Source: Oscillospiraceae bacterium (GTDB lineage: Bacteria; Bacillota; Clostridia; UBA1381). Taken from it: 18,504 nt of DNA. A program made the translations under genes and the position numbers. Each line of letters begins with the position of its first letter. Position 1 is the first letter of the stretch. Below the pieces are notes generated by a model. That model searched no databases and had not been told where the DNA came from. It saw only the letters and a list, made by a program, of their open reading frames with translations. This document shows, in pieces, positions 7,605-14,621 of the stretch. The stretch spans positions 1-18,504 of the forward strand of contig SVKH01000011.1 of assembly GCA_015068545.1 (NCBI GenBank), written 5' to 3'.

Positions 7605-8093
7605 ATGGGGCGTACTGCTAAGTATATTATTTTATCAATTTTAATAGCGATATGCGAAATGACATTTGCAAAGTACATAGCAGTAGGAGCTGCAGTTCCT
7701 ATGCTGTCTTTTTGCTTTGTGATCCTTGGTGCTATGAATGAGAAAAATCCGGAAAAAGCCCTGGTTTTTGGTCTTCTTGTGGGACTTTTATCAGATACTT
7801 TGTCCGGACGTAGCTTTGGTACATATACATTTGTTTACGCTGTGACAGCCGTGGAAACAGTGCTTTTTTGCGATAGTATTTTAAGCTCCCGTTTTTTATT
7901 CTTGATGATAAACACATTTGTTATGACCGTATTTGCAGAATGCGTGTATTTTCTGTTCAATATTATTCATATTGGAGCAGGTGCGTTTTGGAGTAGTCTT
8001 GTAAACATCATTTTACCAACTGCTCTGTATAATATGATTATTTCTGCAATCTTTTATAAACCAATAAGTAAAGTCTTTTACGAAAGGAGATAG
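7605..8093 (+). CDS. mreD: Rod shape-determining protein MreD
   Basis: A 162-residue, highly hydrophobic integral membrane protein with about five predicted membrane segments (for example ISILIAICEMTFAKYIAVGA, MLSFCFVILGAM, ALVFGLLVGLLSD, FLFLMINTFVMTVFA, and a C-terminal IILPTALYNMIISAIF). The motif GLLVGLLSDTLSG is characteristic of MreD. Family identity rests on this motif, its size and its place after mreC. It starts 9 bases after mreC, with GAGGA at 7594-7598 as ribosome binding site. The last codons of the gene contain the ribosome binding site of mrdA, so its translation end and the next start are linked. Confidence 0.92.
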   Translation: MGRTAKYIILSILIAICEMTFAKYIAVGAAVPMLSFCFVILGAMNEKNPEKALVFGLLVGLLSDTLSGRSFGTYTFVYAVTAVETVLFCDSILSSRFLFLMINTFVMTVFAECVYFLFNIIHIGAGAFWSSLVNIILPTALYNMIISAIFYKPISKVFYERR

Positions 8094-8101
8094 CCAACTT
8101 G
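8083..8101 (+). promoter_or_regulatory. Ribosome binding site that fixes a TTG start for mrdA
   Basis: AAAGGAGA at 8083-8090 lies inside the end of mreD and is eight bases before TTG at 8099-8101. No ATG in this frame lies near enough to use the same site; the next in-frame ATG (codon 16, 8144-8146) would remove much of the membrane anchor. This supports the TTG as the start. Confidence 0.75.
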
Positions 8102-10177
8102 TCACAAAGACGATTTTTTGTAATTAAGGTTATTGTTATAGCTATGCTTATTGCTCTTATCTGGCGTCTTTATGATATGCAGATTATTAACGGCATGGGC
8201 TATAAGAATCTTTCAAATCAAAGAATATCGGCGAATATTACTGTAGAAGCTCCAAGAGGGGAGATTACAGACAGAAATGGAAAGGTTTTAGTTACTAATA
8301 GAAAAGGCTATTCTATCAAGCTTCAAAAAACAGATCTCAGCGATGTTGAGCTGAATATTATGCTTTTGAAGCTTTTTAGTATTCTTGAATCGGAAGGTGG
8401 GTACTATGAGGATTCCTTACCGGTTTCCATGGAAGCTCCATACAGTTTTACTATACAAGGAGAGGAACTGGAAAAATGGTTTTCCGAGAGGAAGACAGTA
8501 TCTTCCGGAATGACAGCAGAGGAAGTTGTTGAATCATACCGAAAAGCCTACGAAGTCCCTGATGATTTTTCAGAAAAAGATCGTCGTAAGGTGACAGGCA
8601 TCCGTTATGATATGAACATATCAGGTTTTTCACGAACAACACCGTATCATTTGTCTGCGGATATATCTTCGGTGATTATTTCAAAAATTAAAGAAAATCA
8701 GGATCAGTTTCCAGGTGTTGCTGTTACCGAGGAGTTCCTTCGTGAGTATCCTTGCGGAACAGTAGCAGCGCACATTCTAGGCAGAGTTGGCAAAATCTAT
8801 CAGGAAGAGTATGAGGAACTTTCAGAAAAAGGCTATAAAATGAACGACCTTGTGGGAAAGCAAGGTATTGAGAAGATATGTGAAGAATATCTAAAGGGTA
8901 TAGATGGCAGCAAAAATGTTTACCATGGAGCTGACGCAGATCTTATAGGTATGGAAAATGAAATAGATGCAGTTCCGGGGAATTATGTTGTTACTACGAT
9001 AGATTATGATTTGCAAAAAGTAGCAGAGGAATCATTAGCTCGCCATATTGCCCAGATTGCGGAAGACGGTAAAGATAAAGAAAAACGTGGTGCAGAAGCA
9101 GACGCCGGTGCGGCAGTTGTGATTGATGTAAAGACCGGCGATACTTTGGCTCTTGCCACTTATCCTACTTATAATCCTCAGACTTTTAATAGCGATTACA
9201 ATATGCTTTTACAAGATCCTGCAAAACCTCTGTGGAACAGGGCAGTGAGCGGAACATATACTCCGGGATCTACCTTCAAGCCTTTGACAGCTATGGCGGC
9301 GCTTTCAGCAGGCGCGATTGGTGTTAATGAAAAGATTCCGTGTGATGGTGTTTACACTTATTATCAGGATTATCAGCCAAAGTGCTGGATTTGGGCAGAA
9401 CAGCGAAAAACACATGATTTGATAAATGTAAGTGACGCTATAAAGAATTCCTGCAACTGCTTCTTTTACGAAACCGGAAGAAGAGTTGGAATTGATGCAA
9501 TTGATAAATTTGCAAAGGATGTAGGTCTTGGTGAAAAAACGGGAATAGAGCTTTTAGAGGAGGTATCCGGTAATGTATCCGGACCTGAGTACAAAAAGAC
9601 TCTTTTCGCTGATCCTGATGATCAACGATGGGTGCCAGGTGACGTAATACAAACTGCAATCGGCCAGTCTTTTACCTCGGTCACTCCGATTGGTCTTGCA
9701 AATTATACAGCAACTATTGCAAATGGAGGTACCAGATACCGTACAAGAATTATAAAAAGCATTCATTCCACAACTAATGGCAGTTTGGTATATGAAAATA
9801 AGCCGGTTGTTTCAGGAGTTTTGGATATTTCGGAGGAAAATCTGGCGGCTGTGAAGGCAGGAATGCTCGGTGTTACTGACGAAGGCTCGGCTAGTGCAAT
9901 TTTCCATGATTATCCTGTATCCATTGGCGGTAAAACGGGTACTGCGCAGATTAGCAAAAACGTATCAAATAACGCTCTTTTTGTGGCTTTTGCACCTTTT
10001 GAAAAACCGGAAATTGCGGTTTGTGTTGTTATAGAACATGGCTATCGTGGTGCAAATGCAGCGTATGTAGCGAGGGACATATTTGACGAATATTTTGGAA
10101 TTGGTGGCGAATCGGAAGAACCGACAGATCCTAATCAGTACCAGAATTCCGGAATTATTAGTGAATTGTTACCATAA
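8099..10177 (+). CDS. mrdA: Penicillin-binding protein 2, elongasome transpeptidase
   Basis: A 692-residue class B penicillin-binding protein that cross-links peptidoglycan during lateral growth, with RodA as glycosyltransferase partner. A single N-terminal anchor at about residues 7-25 is followed by EAPRGEITDRNGKVL at about 50-64 in the dimerisation domain, and DLVGKQGIEKICEEYLKG at about 250-267. The transpeptidase motifs are complete: STFK with the acylated Ser391 and Lys394, SCN at 451-453, and KTGT at 612-615. It starts with TTG. An acidic, Pro/Glu-rich tail follows the catalytic domain. It is the last gene of the U32-mre run; no clear terminator follows, so some readthrough into mgsA is possible. 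In many Clostridia, min genes and rodA follow here; they do not in this window. Confidence 0.95.
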   Translation: MSQRRFFVIKVIVIAMLIALIWRLYDMQIINGMGYKNLSNQRISANITVEAPRGEITDRNGKVLVTNRKGYSIKLQKTDLSDVELNIMLLKLFSILESEGGYYEDSLPVSMEAPYSFTIQGEELEKWFSERKTVSSGMTAEEVVESYRKAYEVPDDFSEKDRRKVTGIRYDMNISGFSRTTPYHLSADISSVIISKIKENQDQFPGVAVTEEFLREYPCGTVAAHILGRVGKIYQEEYEELSEKGYKMNDLVGKQGIEKICEEYLKGIDGSKNVYHGADADLIGMENEIDAVPGNYVVTTIDYDLQKVAEESLARHIAQIAEDGKDKEKRGAEADAGAAVVIDVKTGDTLALATYPTYNPQTFNSDYNMLLQDPAKPLWNRAVSGTYTPGSTFKPLTAMAALSAGAIGVNEKIPCDGVYTYYQDYQPKCWIWAEQRKTHDLINVSDAIKNSCNCFFYETGRRVGIDAIDKFAKDVGLGEKTGIELLEEVSGNVSGPEYKKTLFADPDDQRWVPGDVIQTAIGQSFTSVTPIGLANYTATIANGGTRYRTRIIKSIHSTTNGSLVYENKPVVSGVLDISEENLAAVKAGMLGVTDEGSASAIFHDYPVSIGGKTGTAQISKNVSNNALFVAFAPFEKPEIAVCVVIEHGYRGANAAYVARDIFDEYFGIGGESEEPTDPNQYQNSGIISELLP

Positions 10178-10193
10178 TTTTTCAATTTTATTC

Positions 10194-10222
10194 TTTACAA
10201 GTAAGTGAAATTGTGATATAAT
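10194..10222 (+). promoter_or_regulatory. Strong predicted promoter of mgsA
   Basis: TTTACA at 10194-10199 and TATAAT at 10217-10222 are 17 bases apart, with a TG one base upstream of the -10 box (extended -10). It lies in the 78-base gap after mrdA, so mgsA can be expressed independently of the mre operon. Confidence 0.8.
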
Positions 10223-10255
10223 GTTCCAGACATTTTGATTAGAGGGGGAGCTAGG

Positions 10256-10663
10256 ATGAATATAGCCTTTATAGCACATGATAAGAAAAAAGAGCTTATG
10301 GTTCAGTTTTGTATAGCCTACAAAGGAATTCTTCAACAGCACTCACTGTTTGCAACAGAGAATACAGGCAAGGCTATAGCAGAGAATACAGGGATGAATG
10401 TATACAGATTTTTGTCCGGTTCTCAGGGAGGAGATCAGCAGATTGGTGCAAGAGTTGCTTATAATGAAATTGACCTTGTGTTGTTTTTTCGCGATCCTGT
10501 GTCTCCTGAGTTGTTTGAGCCTGATGTGGGTATATTGATTAAGCTTTGCGACACCCATAATATTCCGATAGCAACTAATCTGGCTACTGCCGAAGTTCTT
10601 ATCCACGGTCTTGAAAGAGGTGACCTAGACTGGCGTGATATCGTTAACCCAAAGGATAAATAA
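10256..10663 (+). CDS. mgsA: Methylglyoxal synthase
   Basis: A 135-residue cytosolic lyase that converts dihydroxyacetone phosphate to methylglyoxal and phosphate, a bypass used when phosphorylated sugars accumulate. Visible motifs are IAHDKKKELM at 6-15, TENTG at 35-39 (phosphate binding), SGSQGGDQQIGARV at 54-67 with the proposed catalytic base Asp60 (Asp71 in E. coli), and FFRDPVSPE at 78-86. NIPIATNLATAE at 102-113 is also typical. The ATG at 10256 is chosen over an in-frame TTG at 10235 because AGAGGGGGAG lies at 10241-10250 between them. It is monocistronic here, with its own promoter and terminator. In related genomes mgsA often closes the mre-min-rodA cluster, which explains its position. 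Confidence 0.95.
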   Translation: MNIAFIAHDKKKELMVQFCIAYKGILQQHSLFATENTGKAIAENTGMNVYRFLSGSQGGDQQIGARVAYNEIDLVLFFRDPVSPELFEPDVGILIKLCDTHNIPIATNLATAEVLIHGLERGDLDWRDIVNPKDK

Positions 10664-10716
10664 GCTTTGTGTGATAAATTTATATAGTATTTTTGCCAAC
10701 TATATTTCAAATAGAT

Positions 10717-10766
10717 AAAAGCTGCAGTTTGTTACGATCTGATTCGTGCCTTATGCGGCTTTTTTT
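10717..10766 (+). terminator. Probable intrinsic terminator after mgsA
   Basis: AAAAGCTGC at 10717-10725 can pair with GCGGCTTTT at 10755-10763 (nine pairs, one T-G), and the T-run continues to 10766. The 29-base loop can itself fold (ACGA/TCGT). The large loop makes it less certain than the other terminators here. Confidence 0.6.
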
Positions 10767-10859
10767 GTGTCAAAATCAGTTACATACAACATTTTTCGCT
10801 ACAAAAGTGGCAGTAAAATAAAAAAATATGGAAAATTTCAACAAAGTTTAAAAATAATG

Positions 10860-10887
10860 TAGACATTTTCCAGATTTGTGGTATAAT
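10860..10887 (+). promoter_or_regulatory. Predicted extended -10 promoter of ppdK
   Basis: TAGACA at 10860-10865 and TATAAT at 10882-10887, 16 bases apart, with TGG directly before the -10 box (extended -10). It predicts a leader of nearly 60 bases before the ppdK ATG. Confidence 0.7.
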
Positions 10888-10895
10888 AGAATAGT

Positions 10896-10924
10896 TAGGT
10901 TAGAAACCTGGGCATACTATGCTC
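10896..10924 (+). promoter_or_regulatory. Two adjacent small hairpins in the ppdK leader
   Basis: AGGTT at 10897-10901 pairs with AACCT at 10905-10909. Next to it GGGCAT (10910-10915) pairs with ATGCTC (10919-10924), one pair being G-T. Both lie between the predicted transcription start and the ribosome binding site AGGAGG (10937-10942). They could stabilise the 5' end of an abundant mRNA; no known riboswitch class is recognised. Confidence 0.45.
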
Positions 10925-10951
10925 AAATAAAAACATAGGAGGATTTAACCA

Positions 10952-13582
10952 ATGAGTAAAAAATTCGTTTACTTATTCAAAGAAGGCGATGCGTCCATGA
11001 GAGAGCTTCTTGGTGGAAAAGGCGCAAACCTTGCAGAAATGACCAAAATCGGTCTTCCGGTACCACAGGGCTTCACAGTTACAACAGAGGCATGTACACA
11101 GTACTATGAAGACGGTAGAAAGATCAATGATGATATTCAGGCTGAAATCATGGAATACATCGTTAAGATGGAAGAAATCTGTGGAAAGAAATTTGGAGAT
11201 AAAGAAAATCCACTTCTTGTTTCTGTTCGTTCAGGTGCTAGAGCATCAATGCCTGGTATGATGGATACAATACTAAACCTTGGTCTTAACGAAGACGTTG
11301 TTGAAGCTATGGCTACTAAGTCAGGCAACGATCGTTGGGCTTGGGACTGCTACAGAAGATTCATTCAGATGTATTCTGACGTAGTTATGGAAGTTGGTAA
11401 GAAGTATTTTGAACAACTTATCGACGAAATGAAGGAAGCAAAGGGTGTTACTCAGGATATCGAGCTTACAGCTGAGGATCTAAAGGTTCTTGCTGGTCAG
11501 TTCAAGGCTGAGTACAAGAATAAGATTGGTAAAGATTTCCCATCAGATCCAAAAGAACAGCTTATGGGTGCAGTTGAAGCCGTATTCCGTTCATGGGATA
11601 ACCCAAGAGCTAACGTATACCGTCGTGACAACGATATTCCATATTCATGGGGTACAGCTGTTAACGTACAGATGATGGCTTTCGGTAACATGGGTGATGA
11701 CTGTGGTACAGGTGTTGCATTCACACGTGACCCTGCTACAGGTGACAAGGGACTTATGGGAGAATTCCTTGTAAACGCTCAAGGTGAAGACGTTGTTGCC
11801 GGCGTTCGTACACCAATGCCTATTTCTCAAATGGCAGATAAGTTCCCAGAAGCTTTTGCAGAATTTGAAAAAGTTTGTGCTATTCTAGAAGATCACTACA
11901 GAGATATGCAAGATATGGAATTTACCATTGAAAACAAGAAGCTATACATGCTTCAAACAAGAAATGGTAAGAGAACAGCAAAGGCTGCTCTTAAGATCGC
12001 TTGTGACCTTGTTGACGAGGGCATGATCGATAAGAAGCAAGCTGTTGCTATGATCGATCCTAGAAACCTTGATACACTTCTTCACCCACAATTTGATGCT
12101 AAGGCTCTTAAGGCTGCTACTCCTGCAGGTAGAGGTCTTGGTGCATCTCCTGGTGCTGCTTGCGGTAAGGTTGTATTTACAGCAGAAGACGCAGAAACAT
12201 GGAACGCTAGAGGCGAAAAGGTAGTTCTTGTTCGTCTTGAAACATCACCAGAAGATATCACAGGTATGAAGGCATCTCAAGGTATCTTGACAGTTCGTGG
12301 TGGTATGACATCTCACGCAGCCGTTGTTGCTCGTGGTATGGGTACTTGCTGTGTATCCGGTTGTGGCGAAATCAACATGGATGAAGAAAACAAGAAGTTC
12401 ACATTGGGTGGAAAGACATATAACGAGGGAGATTATATCTCAATCGACGGTTCAACAGGTAACATCTATGACGGTATCATTCCTACAGTTGATGCTGAAA
12501 TCGCAGGCGAATTTGGCAGAATCATGGATTGGGCTGACGAATTCAGAACACTTAAGGTTAGAACAAATGCAGATACTCCTGCAGATGCTAAGAAGGCTAG
12601 AGAACTTGGTGCAGAAGGTATCGGTCTTTGCCGTACAGAGCATATGTTCTTTGAAGCTGACAGAATCGCTGCATTCAGAGAAATGATTTGTTCAGATACA
12701 GTAGAAGAAAGAGAAGCTGCTCTTGATAAGATTCTTCCAATGCAACAAGGTGACTTTGAAGCTCTTTATGAAGCTCTTGAAGGTAACCCTGTTACAATCA
12801 GATTCTTGGATCCTCCTCTACATGAATTTGTTCCAACAGAAGATGCTGACATTGCCGCTCTTGCTAAGGCAAAGGGTAAGACTGTAGAAGACATTAAGGC
12901 TATCATCAACTCACTTCACGAGTTCAACCCAATGATGGGTCACCGTGGTTGCCGTCTTGCAGTAACATATCCTGAAATTGCTAAAATGCAAACAAGAGCT
13001 GTTATCCGTGCAGCTATCAACGTAAAGAAGGCTCATGCAGATTGGAACATCAAGCCTGAAATTATGATCCCACTTGTTGGTGACATTAAAGAGCTTAAGT
13101 TTGTTAAGGAAGTTGTAGTAGCTGCTGCTGATGCAGAAATAGCTGCTGCTGGCGTTGATATGTCTTATGAAGTAGGTACAATGATCGAAATTCCTCGTGC
13201 TTGTATCACAGCTGATGATATCGCGAAAGAAGCTGAATTCTTCTGCTTCGGTACAAACGACCTTACACAGATGACATACGGTTTCTCAAGAGACGATGCT
13301 GGTAAGTTCCTTGATGCTTACTATGATACAAAGATTTTCGAAAACGATCCATTTGCTAAGCTAGACCAAACTGGTGTTGGTAAGCTTATGGAAACAGCTA
13401 TCAAGCTAGGTAAGCCGGTTCGTCCAGAGCTTCACATTGGTATCTGTGGTGAGCATGGTGGAGACCCTGTTTCAGTAGAATTCTGTCACAAGATTGGTCT
13501 TGACTATGTATCATGTTCTCCATTCAGAGTGCCGATTGCTCGTTTGGCTGCTGCTCAAGCTAAGATTAAGGAAGATAAATAA
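10952..13582 (+). CDS. ppdK: Pyruvate, phosphate dikinase
   Basis: An 876-residue enzyme that interconverts pyruvate, ATP and phosphate with phosphoenolpyruvate, AMP and pyrophosphate. The N-terminal nucleotide-binding domain (about 1-340) opens with LLGGKGANLAEM and has VSVRSGARASMPGMMDT at about 90-106. The swivelling domain (about 390-510) carries the phospho-accepting histidine in GGMTSHAAVVARGMG; by counting it is His455, the same number as in the Clostridium symbiosum enzyme. The C-terminal PEP/pyruvate barrel has GIGLCRTEHMFF, PMMGHRGCRLAVTYPEI and GICGEHGGDP with the catalytic Cys near 832. AGGAGG at 10937-10942 serves the ATG. Lys AAG, Ile ATC, Phe TTC and Asn AAC are much more frequent than in neighbouring genes, as expected for a very highly expressed protein. 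It is monocistronic. No PPDK regulatory protein gene is adjacent. Confidence 0.97.
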   Translation: MSKKFVYLFKEGDASMRELLGGKGANLAEMTKIGLPVPQGFTVTTEACTQYYEDGRKINDDIQAEIMEYIVKMEEICGKKFGDKENPLLVSVRSGARASMPGMMDTILNLGLNEDVVEAMATKSGNDRWAWDCYRRFIQMYSDVVMEVGKKYFEQLIDEMKEAKGVTQDIELTAEDLKVLAGQFKAEYKNKIGKDFPSDPKEQLMGAVEAVFRSWDNPRANVYRRDNDIPYSWGTAVNVQMMAFGNMGDDCGTGVAFTRDPATGDKGLMGEFLVNAQGEDVVAGVRTPMPISQMADKFPEAFAEFEKVCAILEDHYRDMQDMEFTIENKKLYMLQTRNGKRTAKAALKIACDLVDEGMIDKKQAVAMIDPRNLDTLLHPQFDAKALKAATPAGRGLGASPGAACGKVVFTAEDAETWNARGEKVVLVRLETSPEDITGMKASQGILTVRGGMTSHAAVVARGMGTCCVSGCGEINMDEENKKFTLGGKTYNEGDYISIDGSTGNIYDGIIPTVDAEIAGEFGRIMDWADEFRTLKVRTNADTPADAKKARELGAEGIGLCRTEHMFFEADRIAAFREMICSDTVEEREAALDKILPMQQGDFEALYEALEGNPVTIRFLDPPLHEFVPTEDADIAALAKAKGKTVEDIKAIINSLHEFNPMMGHRGCRLAVTYPEIAKMQTRAVIRAAINVKKAHADWNIKPEIMIPLVGDIKELKFVKEVVVAAADAEIAAAGVDMSYEVGTMIEIPRACITADDIAKEAEFFCFGTNDLTQMTYGFSRDDAGKFLDAYYDTKIFENDPFAKLDQTGVGKLMETAIKLGKPVRPELHIGICGEHGGDPVSVEFCHKIGLDYVSCSPFRVPIARLAAAQAKIKEDK

Positions 13583-13615
13583 TTTCTTTACATCTTTAAG
13601 TGCTAATGTATTAAT

Positions 13616-13655
13616 AAAAATACCTTGTCGGGATTATTCCGACAAGGTATTTTTT
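13616..13655 (+). terminator. Strong intrinsic terminator after ppdK
   Basis: A 16-base-pair perfect stem: AAAAATACCTTGTCGG at 13616-13631 pairs with the complement at 13639-13654 around a seven-base loop, with the T-run at 13650-13655. The A-run on the left arm means it could also work on the minus strand. Confidence 0.9.
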
Positions 13656-13730
13656 ATTATAATTGTATCTAGCTTCTGCTTAAATAGTGTATTTTCGCTG
13701 CAACTACATAATATAAAATAACTGTTACAT

Positions 13731-13793
13731 AAAAAAACACCAATGATGTATTGTTTTCCCCTAATGTTGTAGGGCACACATCATGTGGTGTTT
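13731..13793 (-). terminator. Terminator of the wal locus (minus strand), with an internal hairpin
   Basis: Read on the minus strand, AAACACCA (13793-13786) and ACATCAT-type arms pair with 13749-13735 in a 15-base-pair stem with one bulged G at 13785, followed by a T-run (13737-13731). The 28-base loop holds a second stem, CCCTA/TAGGG (13759-13763 with 13770-13774). It starts within ten bases of the yycI stop. Confidence 0.8.
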
Positions 13794-13801
13794 AATCTTT
13801 A

Positions 13802-14608
13802 TTACTGCGGACTTCTTGCATCTATTGTTATTTTGTTTCCGTCCTCAAGCGTAATTTGCCATACAGGAATAAGTATAACACTTTTTTGAAATACGTTACT
13901 TTCCGGAATGGTGTAGCCTAGCTTTATATCAGCTATCGTCGCTGGTTTTTGTATATTTTCTTTTAGCAAGTCAATTAGCACAGAAGTAATGCTTTTTAGT
14001 TTTACCGGACTGTCTTTGTCCACAACGTTAAACCATGTTCCTTGTGAATTTGTAAGCTTACCGTCATTGACGGTTACTTTAATTTGTGAATTAAAAATAG
14101 GATATCCATCGACTGTGTTTGTAAGAATTATTTCTGTTTGGTTACCTGTTTTTGATTGATTTTCGCTAGAATCGGATGTGTCCAAACCAAGAGTATTTAA
14201 ATATTCTTCACAATCTTTGGAAAGAGAATCTGCTTTTAATAAGAGAAAATTAGTTTCTGATGGAGTATAATTAAATCTGTTGGCATAGAATCTGATAAAC
14301 CCTAATGCTGAAGTAAATTCATTATTTTCATTTGGGGTTATACTTTCTCCTAAAACAAATTTTGCAAATTCATTATAGTCCGTAATGGCATTATCTGCAG
14401 TAGCAAGCGGTAGGGAGTAGTTTTTGCTTGGTATTAGCTTTTCATTAACCGTTATATTATTGGCTTTTAGTATCTCTACTGTTGATGTTATAATATCAGT
14501 AGAAATCTTATTTGCTTTTTTGTCTGACGTGGATAGCACGGTAAACTGAAAAATTGCAGTACAAAGAAAAAGGAATATAAGTATAGTTTTTGCTCTGCTC
14601 CAATTCAT
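13802..14608 (-). CDS. yycI: Two-component regulatory protein YycI (WalI)
   Basis: A 268-residue membrane-anchored protein. The N-terminus MNWSRAKTILIFLFL is the family hallmark: a short cytoplasmic end and one membrane helix at about residues 7-25. The rest lies outside the cell. The C-terminal part has the repeated beta-domain pattern of the family (DGYPIFNSQIKVTVNDGKL at about 170-188, and VWQITLEDGNKITIDAR at the end). In Bacillus subtilis YycI and YycH bind each other and WalK through their membrane helices and restrain the kinase; in Staphylococcus aureus they activate it. Which applies here is unknown. AAAGGAGGAG precedes the ATG. It starts 13 bases after yycH and is the last gene before a terminator, so no walJ (yycJ) or HtrA-type protease gene follows. 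Confidence 0.88.
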   Translation of the reverse strand: MNWSRAKTILIFLFLCTAIFQFTVLSTSDKKANKISTDIITSTVEILKANNITVNEKLIPSKNYSLPLATADNAITDYNEFAKFVLGESITPNENNEFTSALGFIRFYANRFNYTPSETNFLLLKADSLSKDCEEYLNTLGLDTSDSSENQSKTGNQTEIILTNTVDGYPIFNSQIKVTVNDGKLTNSQGTWFNVVDKDSPVKLKSITSVLIDLLKENIQKPATIADIKLGYTIPESNVFQKSVILIPVWQITLEDGNKITIDARSPQ

Positions 14609-14621
14609 AAAGCTCCTCCTT

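Noticed and set aside
7127..7678. Minus-strand open frame of 183 codons opposite mreC and the start of mreD
   Set aside because: It is antisense to well-supported genes; its Ser/Pro/Thr-rich composition is typical of a shadow frame.
10235..10255. Earlier TTG start for mgsA
   Set aside because: It would place the purine-rich ribosome binding site inside the coding region and add seven residues before the usual family N-terminus (MNIAFIAHDK).
10896..10924. Riboswitch upstream of ppdK
   Set aside because: The two stems are too small and do not match any ligand-binding class I know; they are kept only as leader structure.
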